IMG/VR virus record: IMGVR_UViG_3300010413_000005
Span: 1-64,000 of that record
Strand: one strand, 5' to 3'
Length of the DNA stretch: 64,000 bases
Origin: a virus
A program made the translations under genes and the position numbers. The notes below the pieces were generated by a model. It ran no database searches. It was not told the origin of the DNA and saw only the letters and a program-made list of their open reading frames with translations. Below, in pieces: positions 57,933 to 64,000 of this stretch; the stretch's first letter is position 1, and each line of letters begins with the position of its first letter.

Positions 57933-58596
57933 TATATCCCATAGATTTGGACATTTCTGTTGCTTCTTTGGTTCTGTAATCTCCTCCTAACATTTCCACT
58001 GTTTTATATTTCCCAGTAAGCATTGAGCTGATCGTCGGACCGTACGATTCACGCAGATCCTTTTCACTGAGATTGGAAGCCAACAACGTAGGGAAAGCGT
58101 TGTCGTATCTGTTCTTCAACAGAGCTTCCAAACGAGAAGCCAAGAACCCACTTTTCGAAGTGTGCTCTTTGCCCAGCTCGTCTATGAACAGAAAATCGGA
58201 GTTCAAACAATATCGCAACAGTTCGGCCGCGACCGGACTGTCGAATCCGATTTTGATATTGGTATCCAAATCGCTCAAAGTGGTGTAATAAATCCTGTAC
58301 CCTACTCGGACCGCTCTTCCCAAGATGTAACAGCCGAACATGGTTTTTCCGTTGCCGTTATCGCCCACGAATAGCAATCCGTATCCATTGTTGTACGCTC
58401 TGTGTAGTTTATTCTTGTATTTGAGCACTACCGACTGAAAGATATCCACGTTGTGTGTGACGTCCGACGATTTGACGTACCAATGAATCGATGGAACACA
58501 ACCCCTGTAAAGAGCCAAGTCGTATCTGTGTTTTGAGTTCTTCAGGTTGTATTTTCTGTCCATCGCGAACGATAGGACTTCGCTATCACTTCTCAT
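57922..58596 (-). CDS. DnaC/IstB-like helicase loader
   Basis: LLFVGDNGNGKTMFGCYIL (Walker A), SDFLFIDELGKEHTS (Walker B) and a short sensor TLLASNLSE. The 224-residue AAA+ core fits DnaC/lambda-P-like loaders. Gene order initiator, loader, helicase is like a lambdoid replication module. ATG at 58596 behind AGGTGATTCGA, slightly overlapping the initiator gene. Confidence 0.85.
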   Translation of the reverse strand: MRSDSEVLSFAMDRKYNLKNSKHRYDLALYRGCVPSIHWYVKSSDVTHNVDIFQSVVLKYKNKLHRAYNNGYGLLFVGDNGNGKTMFGCYILGRAVRVGYRIYYTTLSDLDTNIKIGFDSPVAAELLRYCLNSDFLFIDELGKEHTSKSGFLASRLEALLKNRYDNAFPTLLASNLSEKDLRESYGPTISSMLTGKYKTVEMLGGDYRTKEATEMSKSMGYNGS

Positions 58597-60184
58597 TCGA
58601 ATCACCTAGGTTTTTCACCGCCCAATTGACAATCGGACGCAATGTCGGAGACATAAATATCTTATTTCCGTTACGCACGCTGTCTGCCATACTCTGAATC
58701 GTCGCCAAAAAACGGTCGCTGTACAACGTCGAATCCAACCCCAATGATCTTATGCCTTCGCGCAATCGCTCGTCTAGCGAATTCGTATCTGCGAATGTAT
58801 TTTTGATTTTTTCCCTTGGTTTATCGCTCTTTTTGCGTTTATCCAGATTGGCGCAAGCCACCTGGTCTATCATCGCCGGAGACTTGAGTATGGACACCGG
58901 AGGTATGGTCAAGCCTTTTCTCGCGAAGGAGCCTATATGTTCGTGCCAATACTCGAGAACTTGCCGCGGAGTCACCCCCTTCTCGATGCACAACACTCCG
59001 GCCTCTTCCGCATATGACTTCTCCTTGTCTGGAAGCACAGAAGGAAACGAGATCGGCCGGCCCTGCGATACTTCGGCCGCGCGGCGATACCGGACGTAGA
59101 TTCTCGAGAACTCCACTCCCAGTTTGGCGATCAGTTTCTTGCGTGAGTTGTCACGTTTCGATTTGCTCAATATCCGGAGCATGCGCGGTCGCTCTTTGCT
59201 GTTCGGATCGAACGACACGCTCGGGTGTCCCCTCTGGTCCAGATTCTCGAAGCGAATTTCTTTACCTCGACGCAAGTCGAGTTCGGCAACTTGTTGCCGA
59301 AGGTTTCTCCTCCCAGAATCAGCACGTTTCTTCTCCGAAGAAACGAGTACTTTAAATTTGTTTAAATTTAATTTACTTAAATTACTTAAATTTAAATTAG
59401 TTAAATTAGGGGATCCAAGGGGAGCGACTTTAGTCCCTTCCGAGTTGTTTTCAGATTGTTTGTTTTCAACAACTCGATTCGTTTGTTGTAAGTATCCGTC
59501 TTCTTTGGTGAATTTCCTTCTTTTTATCAATTTTTCTTCAACTTTTATTGTATTCCGAATTGTTGATAAATCGCCAGATAGTAAATACAAATTATCTTGA
59601 TTATTAGTGGTTATATTTTCTATTAGCATTGAATTGTTGTCGTATGTTTTATAATGATGTAATCGATCGCGTAATACGCAAACATAAAATTGTCCCGCGT
59701 AATCATAATAAGTTGTATTTGCAGGTTGTGTATTTCCTTTATAATATTGTAAGCGCTTCGATTGTAAAATCAATTCGGATAACGTGACGGCGCTTACATT
59801 ATTTTCTAACATGAAATTTGACAATCTAGTGACCGCGTATCCGCTCTTGATCATCAATTTTCTCTCCACTACGACTTCAGTAGGTTTGCCAGATCCGTGT
59901 GGAATGAAACTGATGTAATTCTTGCGCTCGAGTTCTCTCAATATCTGATTGCTACGACGTTGTGAATACTCCAACTTGTGTGCCAACGCCGTACGTCCGG
60001 ACTTCAACGTCTTGGAGTCGTACGTCAAAAGTTTCATCCACACTGCTAGCGCCGGACACGATAACTCTTCACAAGCGGTTTCGATATCGGCCGGACCTTC
60101 CCAAGGAAACAATTCTTTCGTAGCTTTGAAACGCGTTCCGGAGGAATGTTTCGTAGTGGAAAGTATGGGAATGTGTTTTTTCAT
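58586..60184 (-). CDS. Lambda-O-like replication initiator with origin inside the gene
   Basis: Residues ~35-90 form a winged-helix-like domain (CPALAVWMKLLTYDS, TALAHKLEYSQRRSNQILRELERKNYISFI), typical of phage O/DnaD-type initiators. The region for residues ~124-180 holds three iterons; ~258-278 is an A/T-rich block coding for Asn/Leu. The C-terminal half has basic segments and REXXEYWHEH-like helices for loader contact (inference). ATG at 60184 lacks a ribosome-binding site and follows a strong hairpin; a GTG at 60226 is an alternative start. Confidence 0.7.
   Translation of the reverse strand: MKKHIPILSTTKHSSGTRFKATKELFPWEGPADIETACEELSCPALAVWMKLLTYDSKTLKSGRTALAHKLEYSQRRSNQILRELERKNYISFIPHGSGKPTEVVVERKLMIKSGYAVTRLSNFMLENNVSAVTLSELILQSKRLQYYKGNTQPANTTYYDYAGQFYVCVLRDRLHHYKTYDNNSMLIENITTNNQDNLYLLSGDLSTIRNTIKVEEKLIKRRKFTKEDGYLQQTNRVVENKQSENNSEGTKVAPLGSPNLTNLNLSNLSKLNLNKFKVLVSSEKKRADSGRRNLRQQVAELDLRRGKEIRFENLDQRGHPSVSFDPNSKERPRMLRILSKSKRDNSRKKLIAKLGVEFSRIYVRYRRAAEVSQGRPISFPSVLPDKEKSYAEEAGVLCIEKGVTPRQVLEYWHEHIGSFARKGLTIPPVSILKSPAMIDQVACANLDKRKKSDKPREKIKNTFADTNSLDERLREGIRSLGLDSTLYSDRFLATIQSMADSVRNGNKIFMSPTLRPIVNWAVKNLGDSNEK
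59351..59408. other. A/T-rich block inside the initiator gene (candidate unwinding element)
   Basis: Nearly all A and T over 58 bp, with repeated TTTAAATT and ACTTAAATT units (for example TTACTTAAATTACTTAAATT). It lies 236 bp from the nearest iteron copy. In lambda, an A/T-rich stretch beside the O-gene iterons is where the helix opens. It encodes a Leu/Asn-repeat linker. Confidence 0.55.
59645..59667 (+). repeat. Iteron-like repeat in initiator gene, copy h
   Basis: TGTTTTATAATGATGTAATC then GAT: three or so changes from the noncoding copies. Read in the antisense direction of the gene. Confidence 0.7.
59735..59757 (+). repeat. Iteron-like repeat in initiator gene, copy i
   Basis: TTTATAATATTGTAAGCGCT preceded by TCC; 21 of 23 positions equal copy a. 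It also continues with TCG as copies a and d do, which is hard to explain by coding need alone. Confidence 0.8.
59789..59811 (-). repeat. Iteron-like repeat in initiator gene, copy j (inverted)
   Basis: The plus strand reads GGCGCTTACATTATTTTCTA. Opposite orientation to copies h and i, and most similar to copy g of the noncoding region. Confidence 0.75.
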
Positions 60185-60200
60185 TCGAGAATTAAAAGAG

Positions 60201-60236
60201 AAACGGCTCCGTGCATAGAGGAACACGGAGCCGTTT
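60201..60236 (-). promoter_or_regulatory. Strong leader hairpin before the initiator gene
   Basis: AAACGGCTCCGTG, ten-base loop, CACGGAGCCGTTT: 13 perfect pairs, followed on the minus strand by CTCTTTTAATT and then the initiator ATG. It lies between promoter P8 and the start codon. It could be a terminator/attenuator or a translation switch, since no ribosome-binding site is seen. Confidence 0.65.
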
Positions 60237-60285
60237 CAATGGGAGATTCGAATATCTTGGTACAGTGCCTTTTGGCGATTAAGTT

Positions 60286-60314
60286 AGTATAGCGCTTTTC
60301 GCTCGGAGCTACTG
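60286..60314 (-). promoter_or_regulatory. Predicted promoter P8 for the initiator gene
   Basis: TATACT (60286-60291) with a poor -35 (CAGTAG, 60309-60314) 17 bp upstream and a run of A. The GCGCTATA around the -10 matches P1-P3. Weaker than the others. Confidence 0.45.
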
Positions 60315-60322
60315 ATTTTTTT

Positions 60323-61804
60323 TTAGTCATCGGAAGATTCTTTCACAGTCACGCTGAATTCGGACTCCGAGCGATAAACCTTCAATCGCTCTTTGGAATG
60401 CTTAGTGAAGTACGAATTGGTGTGGTCCATGAAATCTATCAAGGTCGCTTCCGTTTTGCCCTCTGCGATCGTCATGTTTCTCATGCGTTGGATGGTAGCC
60501 TTGGCGTCTCTTCCACCTTCAGCGTTGATGACGCATTCGATCTCGGGAATGTCTATCCCTTCTCCGAATACGGTTCCTATCAATATGTTGAAGTCGCCGC
60601 TCAAGTAATCGTCTATCACTTCTTGTCGTTTGTGTTTTTGATGTTTGCCAACTACCACACCGTATTGTGCCCCTCTTGATTCCAAGGCGTCTACTATCAT
60701 CTGTATCTGCTCAAGGCTGTTAGAGACCACAAGGACTTTCATCCTATGGGCAAATTGATGTGCCAACGCAGCGATTCTATCATTTCGATACTCGTTCGCT
60801 ACGATACCGCGGCGCCGGAGCGTTTGACTCCATTTCATGTGAGCTATGTTGTCCGGTTTCCTGATCGGATAGACCAACACGTTTTGTCGCATGAGAAATC
60901 CGTCTTTTATGAGCCTGGAAGACGGAACGTCGATTCTAATCGGTCCGCATGAAGCTTTGAGCCAAATGACTCCCATCGACTGTTCTCTTTTATTGTCCAA
61001 TAACGCGGTCGCCGAAAGTCCTATTTTGAATCGAGCGTCGAAGTCCTGTATGGTCTTGTGCCATTCTCCGGTCCCTTTGAAATGGTGAAATTCATCAGCT
61101 ATGATAACGTCGATTCTCTTTATCAAATCGGCGTATCGCGGATCTCTGGGAACTGTCTTCCATTTGCCATGCTTGTCTTTGTAGCGCCGGCCTCTCAATA
61201 AAGTGAGCGTTTGAGCAGTCGCGACCGTAATGAACTTGGGATCGAATTCGGAGTCTCCTATGATTCCGATTTCAGTACACAAAGCTTCTTCGAGAGAGCT
61301 TATCGTTTGATACAGAAGCATTTGCGACGGAACTATGAACAGAGTCGAATGGCCTAATATGGATATGATTCGAGCAGCGGTTTTCGTTTTACCGCTTCTT
61401 ATGGGCATCTTGATGATGCCGTTGCCGAATAATCGAGCCTTTCTTATGTCCCGAGTTACCGAAAGAACTGCCTCTAATTGGTAGTTTCTCAGTTGGATGT
61501 TTTCGTTCCAATTGATTTTTCGTCGTTCTGTATGTACTTTTCTCAAGTCGACTACGTCGTAATCCACTTTCCATTCTTTCAGCACCTCCGCGACGTCTTC
61601 GAGCATTCCGATCGGGACCGTGTATCCGCGTTTTTCGCTGAAAGTCAACAAATGAGTTCGTCCATCCCAGAATCCGCTTTTGAAGCTCGGAGCGAATCGA
61701 TGCCCGGCGACCAGATAACTGGTGACTTCCTTTATGGCCTTGATCACACTGATGTGTACGCCTTCCAACGTGATCAATCGATTATCCAATATCAATCTGG
61801 GCAT
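60323..61804 (-). CDS. SF2 DNA helicase (UvsW-like)
   Basis: After an N-terminal ~110-residue domain, RNYQLEAVLSVTRD (Q motif), GIIKMPIRSGKTKTA (motif I), VIIADEFHHFKG (motif II, DEFH), IGLSATALLDN (motif III), LIGTVFGEGIDIPEIE (V) and an RMRN motif VI. 493 residues. T4 UvsW has the same class and remodels branched DNA and R-loops, which fits the recombination genes nearby. The start is uncertain: ATG at 61804 or GTG at 61843; neither has a clear ribosome-binding site. Confidence 0.85.
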   Translation of the reverse strand: MPRLILDNRLITLEGVHISVIKAIKEVTSYLVAGHRFAPSFKSGFWDGRTHLLTFSEKRGYTVPIGMLEDVAEVLKEWKVDYDVVDLRKVHTERRKINWNENIQLRNYQLEAVLSVTRDIRKARLFGNGIIKMPIRSGKTKTAARIISILGHSTLFIVPSQMLLYQTISSLEEALCTEIGIIGDSEFDPKFITVATAQTLTLLRGRRYKDKHGKWKTVPRDPRYADLIKRIDVIIADEFHHFKGTGEWHKTIQDFDARFKIGLSATALLDNKREQSMGVIWLKASCGPIRIDVPSSRLIKDGFLMRQNVLVYPIRKPDNIAHMKWSQTLRRRGIVANEYRNDRIAALAHQFAHRMKVLVVSNSLEQIQMIVDALESRGAQYGVVVGKHQKHKRQEVIDDYLSGDFNILIGTVFGEGIDIPEIECVINAEGGRDAKATIQRMRNMTIAEGKTEATLIDFMDHTNSYFTKHSKERLKVYRSESEFSVTVKESSDD

Positions 61805-61886
61805 AGAAGTGCGACGAATTTGAAAAATAATTCGTAGTATCACGCGCGTCTAGCGCGATATGAAATTAATTAGCGCGAACGGAAAA

Positions 61887-62024
61887 TTATTCTGAAGTGA
61901 CTTGTTCTACTTTGTCTTTGGTTTTTTCTGCGTCGTCGGAGCTAAGATATCCTAATGAATACAGAATTGAGATGGCAGCGGTGATTACCGCGGCGATTAT
62001 CGCGCTAATTTGCTTCTTACTCAT
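61887..62024 (-). CDS. Mini membrane protein (45 aa)
   Basis: KKQISAIIAAVITAAISILY forms one membrane helix near the N-terminus; the tail is charged. ATG behind an excellent AGGAGGAGTGAC and overlapping nothing upstream. Together with the lipoprotein gene, likely part of the envelope/lysis group (inference). Confidence 0.65.
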   Translation of the reverse strand: MSKKQISAIIAAVITAAISILYSLGYLSSDDAEKTKDKVEQVTSE

Positions 62025-62025
62025 G

Positions 62026-62559
62026 TCACTCCTCCTGTTCGATTATGACCGGATGTTCTTTGTCTCGTTTGAGCATCCTTTCCGTTATTGTTTCCACGTT
62101 GTTCACATTTTCGTTATCTCTTTTCTTGTACGGATCTTCTTCGGTGCTGATTCGCGTCCACAATCTTTCGTCGTAGTGATACGGAACGGCTAGAGCTCCT
62201 TGTTCGCAATCAGCCAAGGCATGAATCGCTTCGTGCATCATGGTGTGCTTGAAAGCGGTTCCTTTCAAATCGCTGGCGATTGCTATTTCGTTTTTATCGT
62301 AAGTGGTGCAACCAGCTATCGAATCCTTGGTTCTACCGTTACAAGTTATAGGTCTGTCTTTGATTATCACATCGTAATTGAAAAGGTCCGCGTAGCACCG
62401 ATCGCTTACCCTCCATATCATCATGTCCCAAGCTGCGACCGAGATCAACATCTCGGGATATTCGACTTGTTCGCCTGGACGCAGTTCGTACGGATCCGTT
62501 TGGCAGGCGGACGATATCGCGAGCGCCAACCCGATTAGTAGTATGTTCAACTTTTTCAT
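62026..62559 (-). CDS. Lipoprotein with HEXXH zinc-protease-like motif (paralogue 2)
   Basis: Signal peptide LLIGLALAISSAC with likely lipidated Cys19. MMHEAIHAL (His109-Glu110-x2-His113) is a zincin motif. Shared with paralogue 1 (22808-23305): AGC-x2-3-KN-x-I before the helix, DxRLW and NNVET after it. Five more Cys may form disulfides. Possible periplasmic peptidase involved in wall access or exclusion; unproven. Behind AAAGGTTTGTAA. Confidence 0.65.
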   Translation of the reverse strand: MKKLNILLIGLALAISSACQTDPYELRPGEQVEYPEMLISVAAWDMMIWRVSDRCYADLFNYDVIIKDRPITCNGRTKDSIAGCTTYDKNEIAIASDLKGTAFKHTMMHEAIHALADCEQGALAVPYHYDERLWTRISTEEDPYKKRDNENVNNVETITERMLKRDKEHPVIIEQEE

Positions 62560-62586
62560 TTACAAACCTTTCTTTTATCGGCGTTA

Positions 62587-64000
62587 TCACGGAAGTGTAA
62601 CACTGGATTGTAGAACGTTATCGTTGATAACAGCTCCGGTTCCAGTATTTTGGATCGCAGGAGTCGTGGTGTATTCATTCAAACAGATATTTTCCGTTAC
62701 GATGTTATAATTTCCACTAGATAGATTGATCCAATCGTTATTGCCCATTCCGACCGAATTCGAGTTGGCAAAAAGGTGATTGGCGTGTACTCGTAATGAT
62801 TGGTGAAGCGTTCCAGCCTTGATGAATTCTCCTTCGTATTCCATGGTGAATTCGCAATTTTCTACTGATCCGCCATTGTGAAGAGAACTATCGGAGAACT
62901 CAACAAGGAATGTATTGAACGCTCCGTTCGATCCTTGGTTGTTCCTTACCTTTCTAATCTGACAATTGTGCGCGTTGCTGACCCTGATGAATGTACGTCC
63001 GTAGCTCGCGTAATTGGAAGTCGTACTTGTGAAGTACCATTGCCCTCCGTATCCGTACAAGAACAAGTCTTCTAAAACACAATGGTCGCCTGTCACCTCT
63101 ATATACGATTTACTAGTCGGTTCCGGAGGTCTTGCCGAATTGTAGAATTCGAATCTGGCGTGAATTATTTTGCAATAATCTCCTGCCATTTCTATGCAAG
63201 ATTCGACGTTGCCGCTTCCGAGAGAAGTATCGAAATCTGTCAACATCTTGAGATTCATTATCGTCGTTTCACCCTTCATGGAAAAGAACGCGAAACCAGG
63301 AGAAACGACATCCCAAGAAGTAGGAATGAAATTCAATTCGAAACCGTCTACGAAACAATCCGTAAAGCAGAAGATTGAATCATTTCCCGGTCCGGCGATA
63401 TCTCGATCCATATACACACTTTGTACGTCTATCACGAGATCTCTGATTTTGCAATCCTGGAATAAAATCCATTCGTAATTGTGAATTGTTCTTTCATCTG
63501 TGGTTCCGGTCGCCTTCCTGAATTTGCAATTGTATAGTGTTCCTTCCTTGATTTTGATCATATGATCGGTAGCGCCGCTGAATCTCATGAAAGTAGCGTT
63601 CATATTGAAGCTGCAATCAATGTAATCGACGCCTTCTGTGTCTATCATACAAGGTTGGGAGGAGTTGTCTCTGTCCGCTTCTGCGCCGGAGAAATGGCAA
63701 CCTCTGAAAGTTCTTTGAGACGTTTCGTGTGAAGTTCCAGCAGAAGAAAGAACGAGTTTTCCGCTATCCGAATACACATAACAATTCTCGAATGAAACCT
63801 TGCGATTGCCACTAGTGATGCTTATGGCCGGAGTGTAATTCGCCGTTCCTCCGGCGTCGATGACGATTACACAACCGATGAAATGCGAATCTTCTCCGTC
63901 GACTACGAGAGCATTTTGTCCTGATTCTTTTTGGATGAATGCGCAATTTACGAAAACCTTTTTTCTGGAAACTGCGTATCCGTTGTTGTACGGCGATCCT
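62587..64000 (-). CDS. Beta-helical tail-spike-like protein (5' end beyond the window)
   Basis: Repeating short strands with Cys/Asn and small turns (NCEFTMEYEGEFIKAG, DCSFNMNATFMRFSG) give the look of a right-handed parallel beta-helix, as in phage tail spikes and capsule depolymerases. The same frame stays open upstream of the first possible start at 63777 to the window end (for example VNCAFIQKESGQ, HFIGCVIVIDAGG), so at least 471 residues are present and the gene starts outside. It would be on the virion and bind or cut surface polysaccharide (inference). Confidence 0.7.
   Translation of the reverse strand, partial: GSPYNNGYAVSRKKVFVNCAFIQKESGQNALVVDGEDSHFIGCVIVIDAGGTANYTPAISITSGNRKVSFENCYVYSDSGKLVLSSAGTSHETSQRTFRGCHFSGAEADRDNSSQPCMIDTEGVDYIDCSFNMNATFMRFSGATDHMIKIKEGTLYNCKFRKATGTTDERTIHNYEWILFQDCKIRDLVIDVQSVYMDRDIAGPGNDSIFCFTDCFVDGFELNFIPTSWDVVSPGFAFFSMKGETTIMNLKMLTDFDTSLGSGNVESCIEMAGDYCKIIHARFEFYNSARPPEPTSKSYIEVTGDHCVLEDLFLYGYGGQWYFTSTTSNYASYGRTFIRVSNAHNCQIRKVRNNQGSNGAFNTFLVEFSDSSLHNGGSVENCEFTMEYEGEFIKAGTLHQSLRVHANHLFANSNSVGMGNNDWINLSSGNYNIVTENICLNEYTTTPAIQNTGTGAVINDNVLQSSVTLP

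Overview
This window looks like a piece of the genome of a large, mostly lytic tailed dsDNA phage (or a prophage-like relative). The reasons are wall-to-wall small genes with start/stop overlaps, about 90 genes on the minus strand against one on the plus strand, a nearly complete phage-encoded DNA replication and recombination set, several nucleotide-pool enzymes, DNA methyltransferases, two sigma factors, and the beginning of a beta-helical tail-spike-like protein at the right edge. The host cannot be named. Lipobox signal peptides, a secreted wall-hydrolase-like protein and sigma70-like promoters fit a bacterial, probably Gram-negative, host.

Layout (transcription runs right to left). 64.0-61.9 kb: a beta-helical spike (5' end cut by the window edge), a lipidated HEXXH protein and a mini membrane protein. 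61.8-51.2 kb: replication initiation and transcription control, with an SF2 helicase, a lambda-O-like initiator carrying iterons and an A/T-rich block inside its own gene, a DnaC-like loader, a DnaB-like helicase, a DnaG-like primase, a MoxR-type AAA+ ATPase with a VWA partner, and a divergent sigma factor. 50.3-45.6 kb: a tight operon of FAD oxidoreductase, MazG-HAD fusion, class III aminotransferase, deoxynucleotide kinase and ThyX. This is the best candidate for an undescribed pyrimidine-modification or pool-replacement pathway. 45.3-31.5 kb: DNA polymerase III alpha with an HNH intein, HU-like protein, SSB-like protein with a huge acidic tail, RecA, SbcD/SbcC-like nuclease, RuvC-like resolvase, flap exonuclease and family 4 uracil-DNA glycosylase. 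31.5-16.8 kb: cytidylate and thymidylate kinases, MT-A70, N4/N6 and Dam methyltransferases, MazG, lipoproteins, and a full-length RpoD-like sigma factor. 16.8-7.5 kb and 6.1-0 kb: many small genes, several of them zinc-binding or membrane proteins, plus nucleoside deoxyribosyltransferase, radical SAM and DnaQ-like exonuclease genes.

Between 6.1 and 7.5 kb lies about 1.4 kb without convincing genes. It holds seven copies of a 23-bp repeat that is also found three times inside the O-like initiator gene, together with an A/T-rich segment and long inverted repeats. I read this as a second initiator-binding region (origin, operator or partition site).

Six operon-start promoters share one architecture (TTGCCT, 17 bp, TATATT-like -10, A-rich upstream element), and many starts share the ribosome-binding sequence GGAGAT(T)CGAAA. 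Five copies of a 28-bp intergenic repeat and many start-codon-ready mini-ORFs (18-59 codons) complete the picture. Functional statements rest on motifs read by eye; no database search was run.
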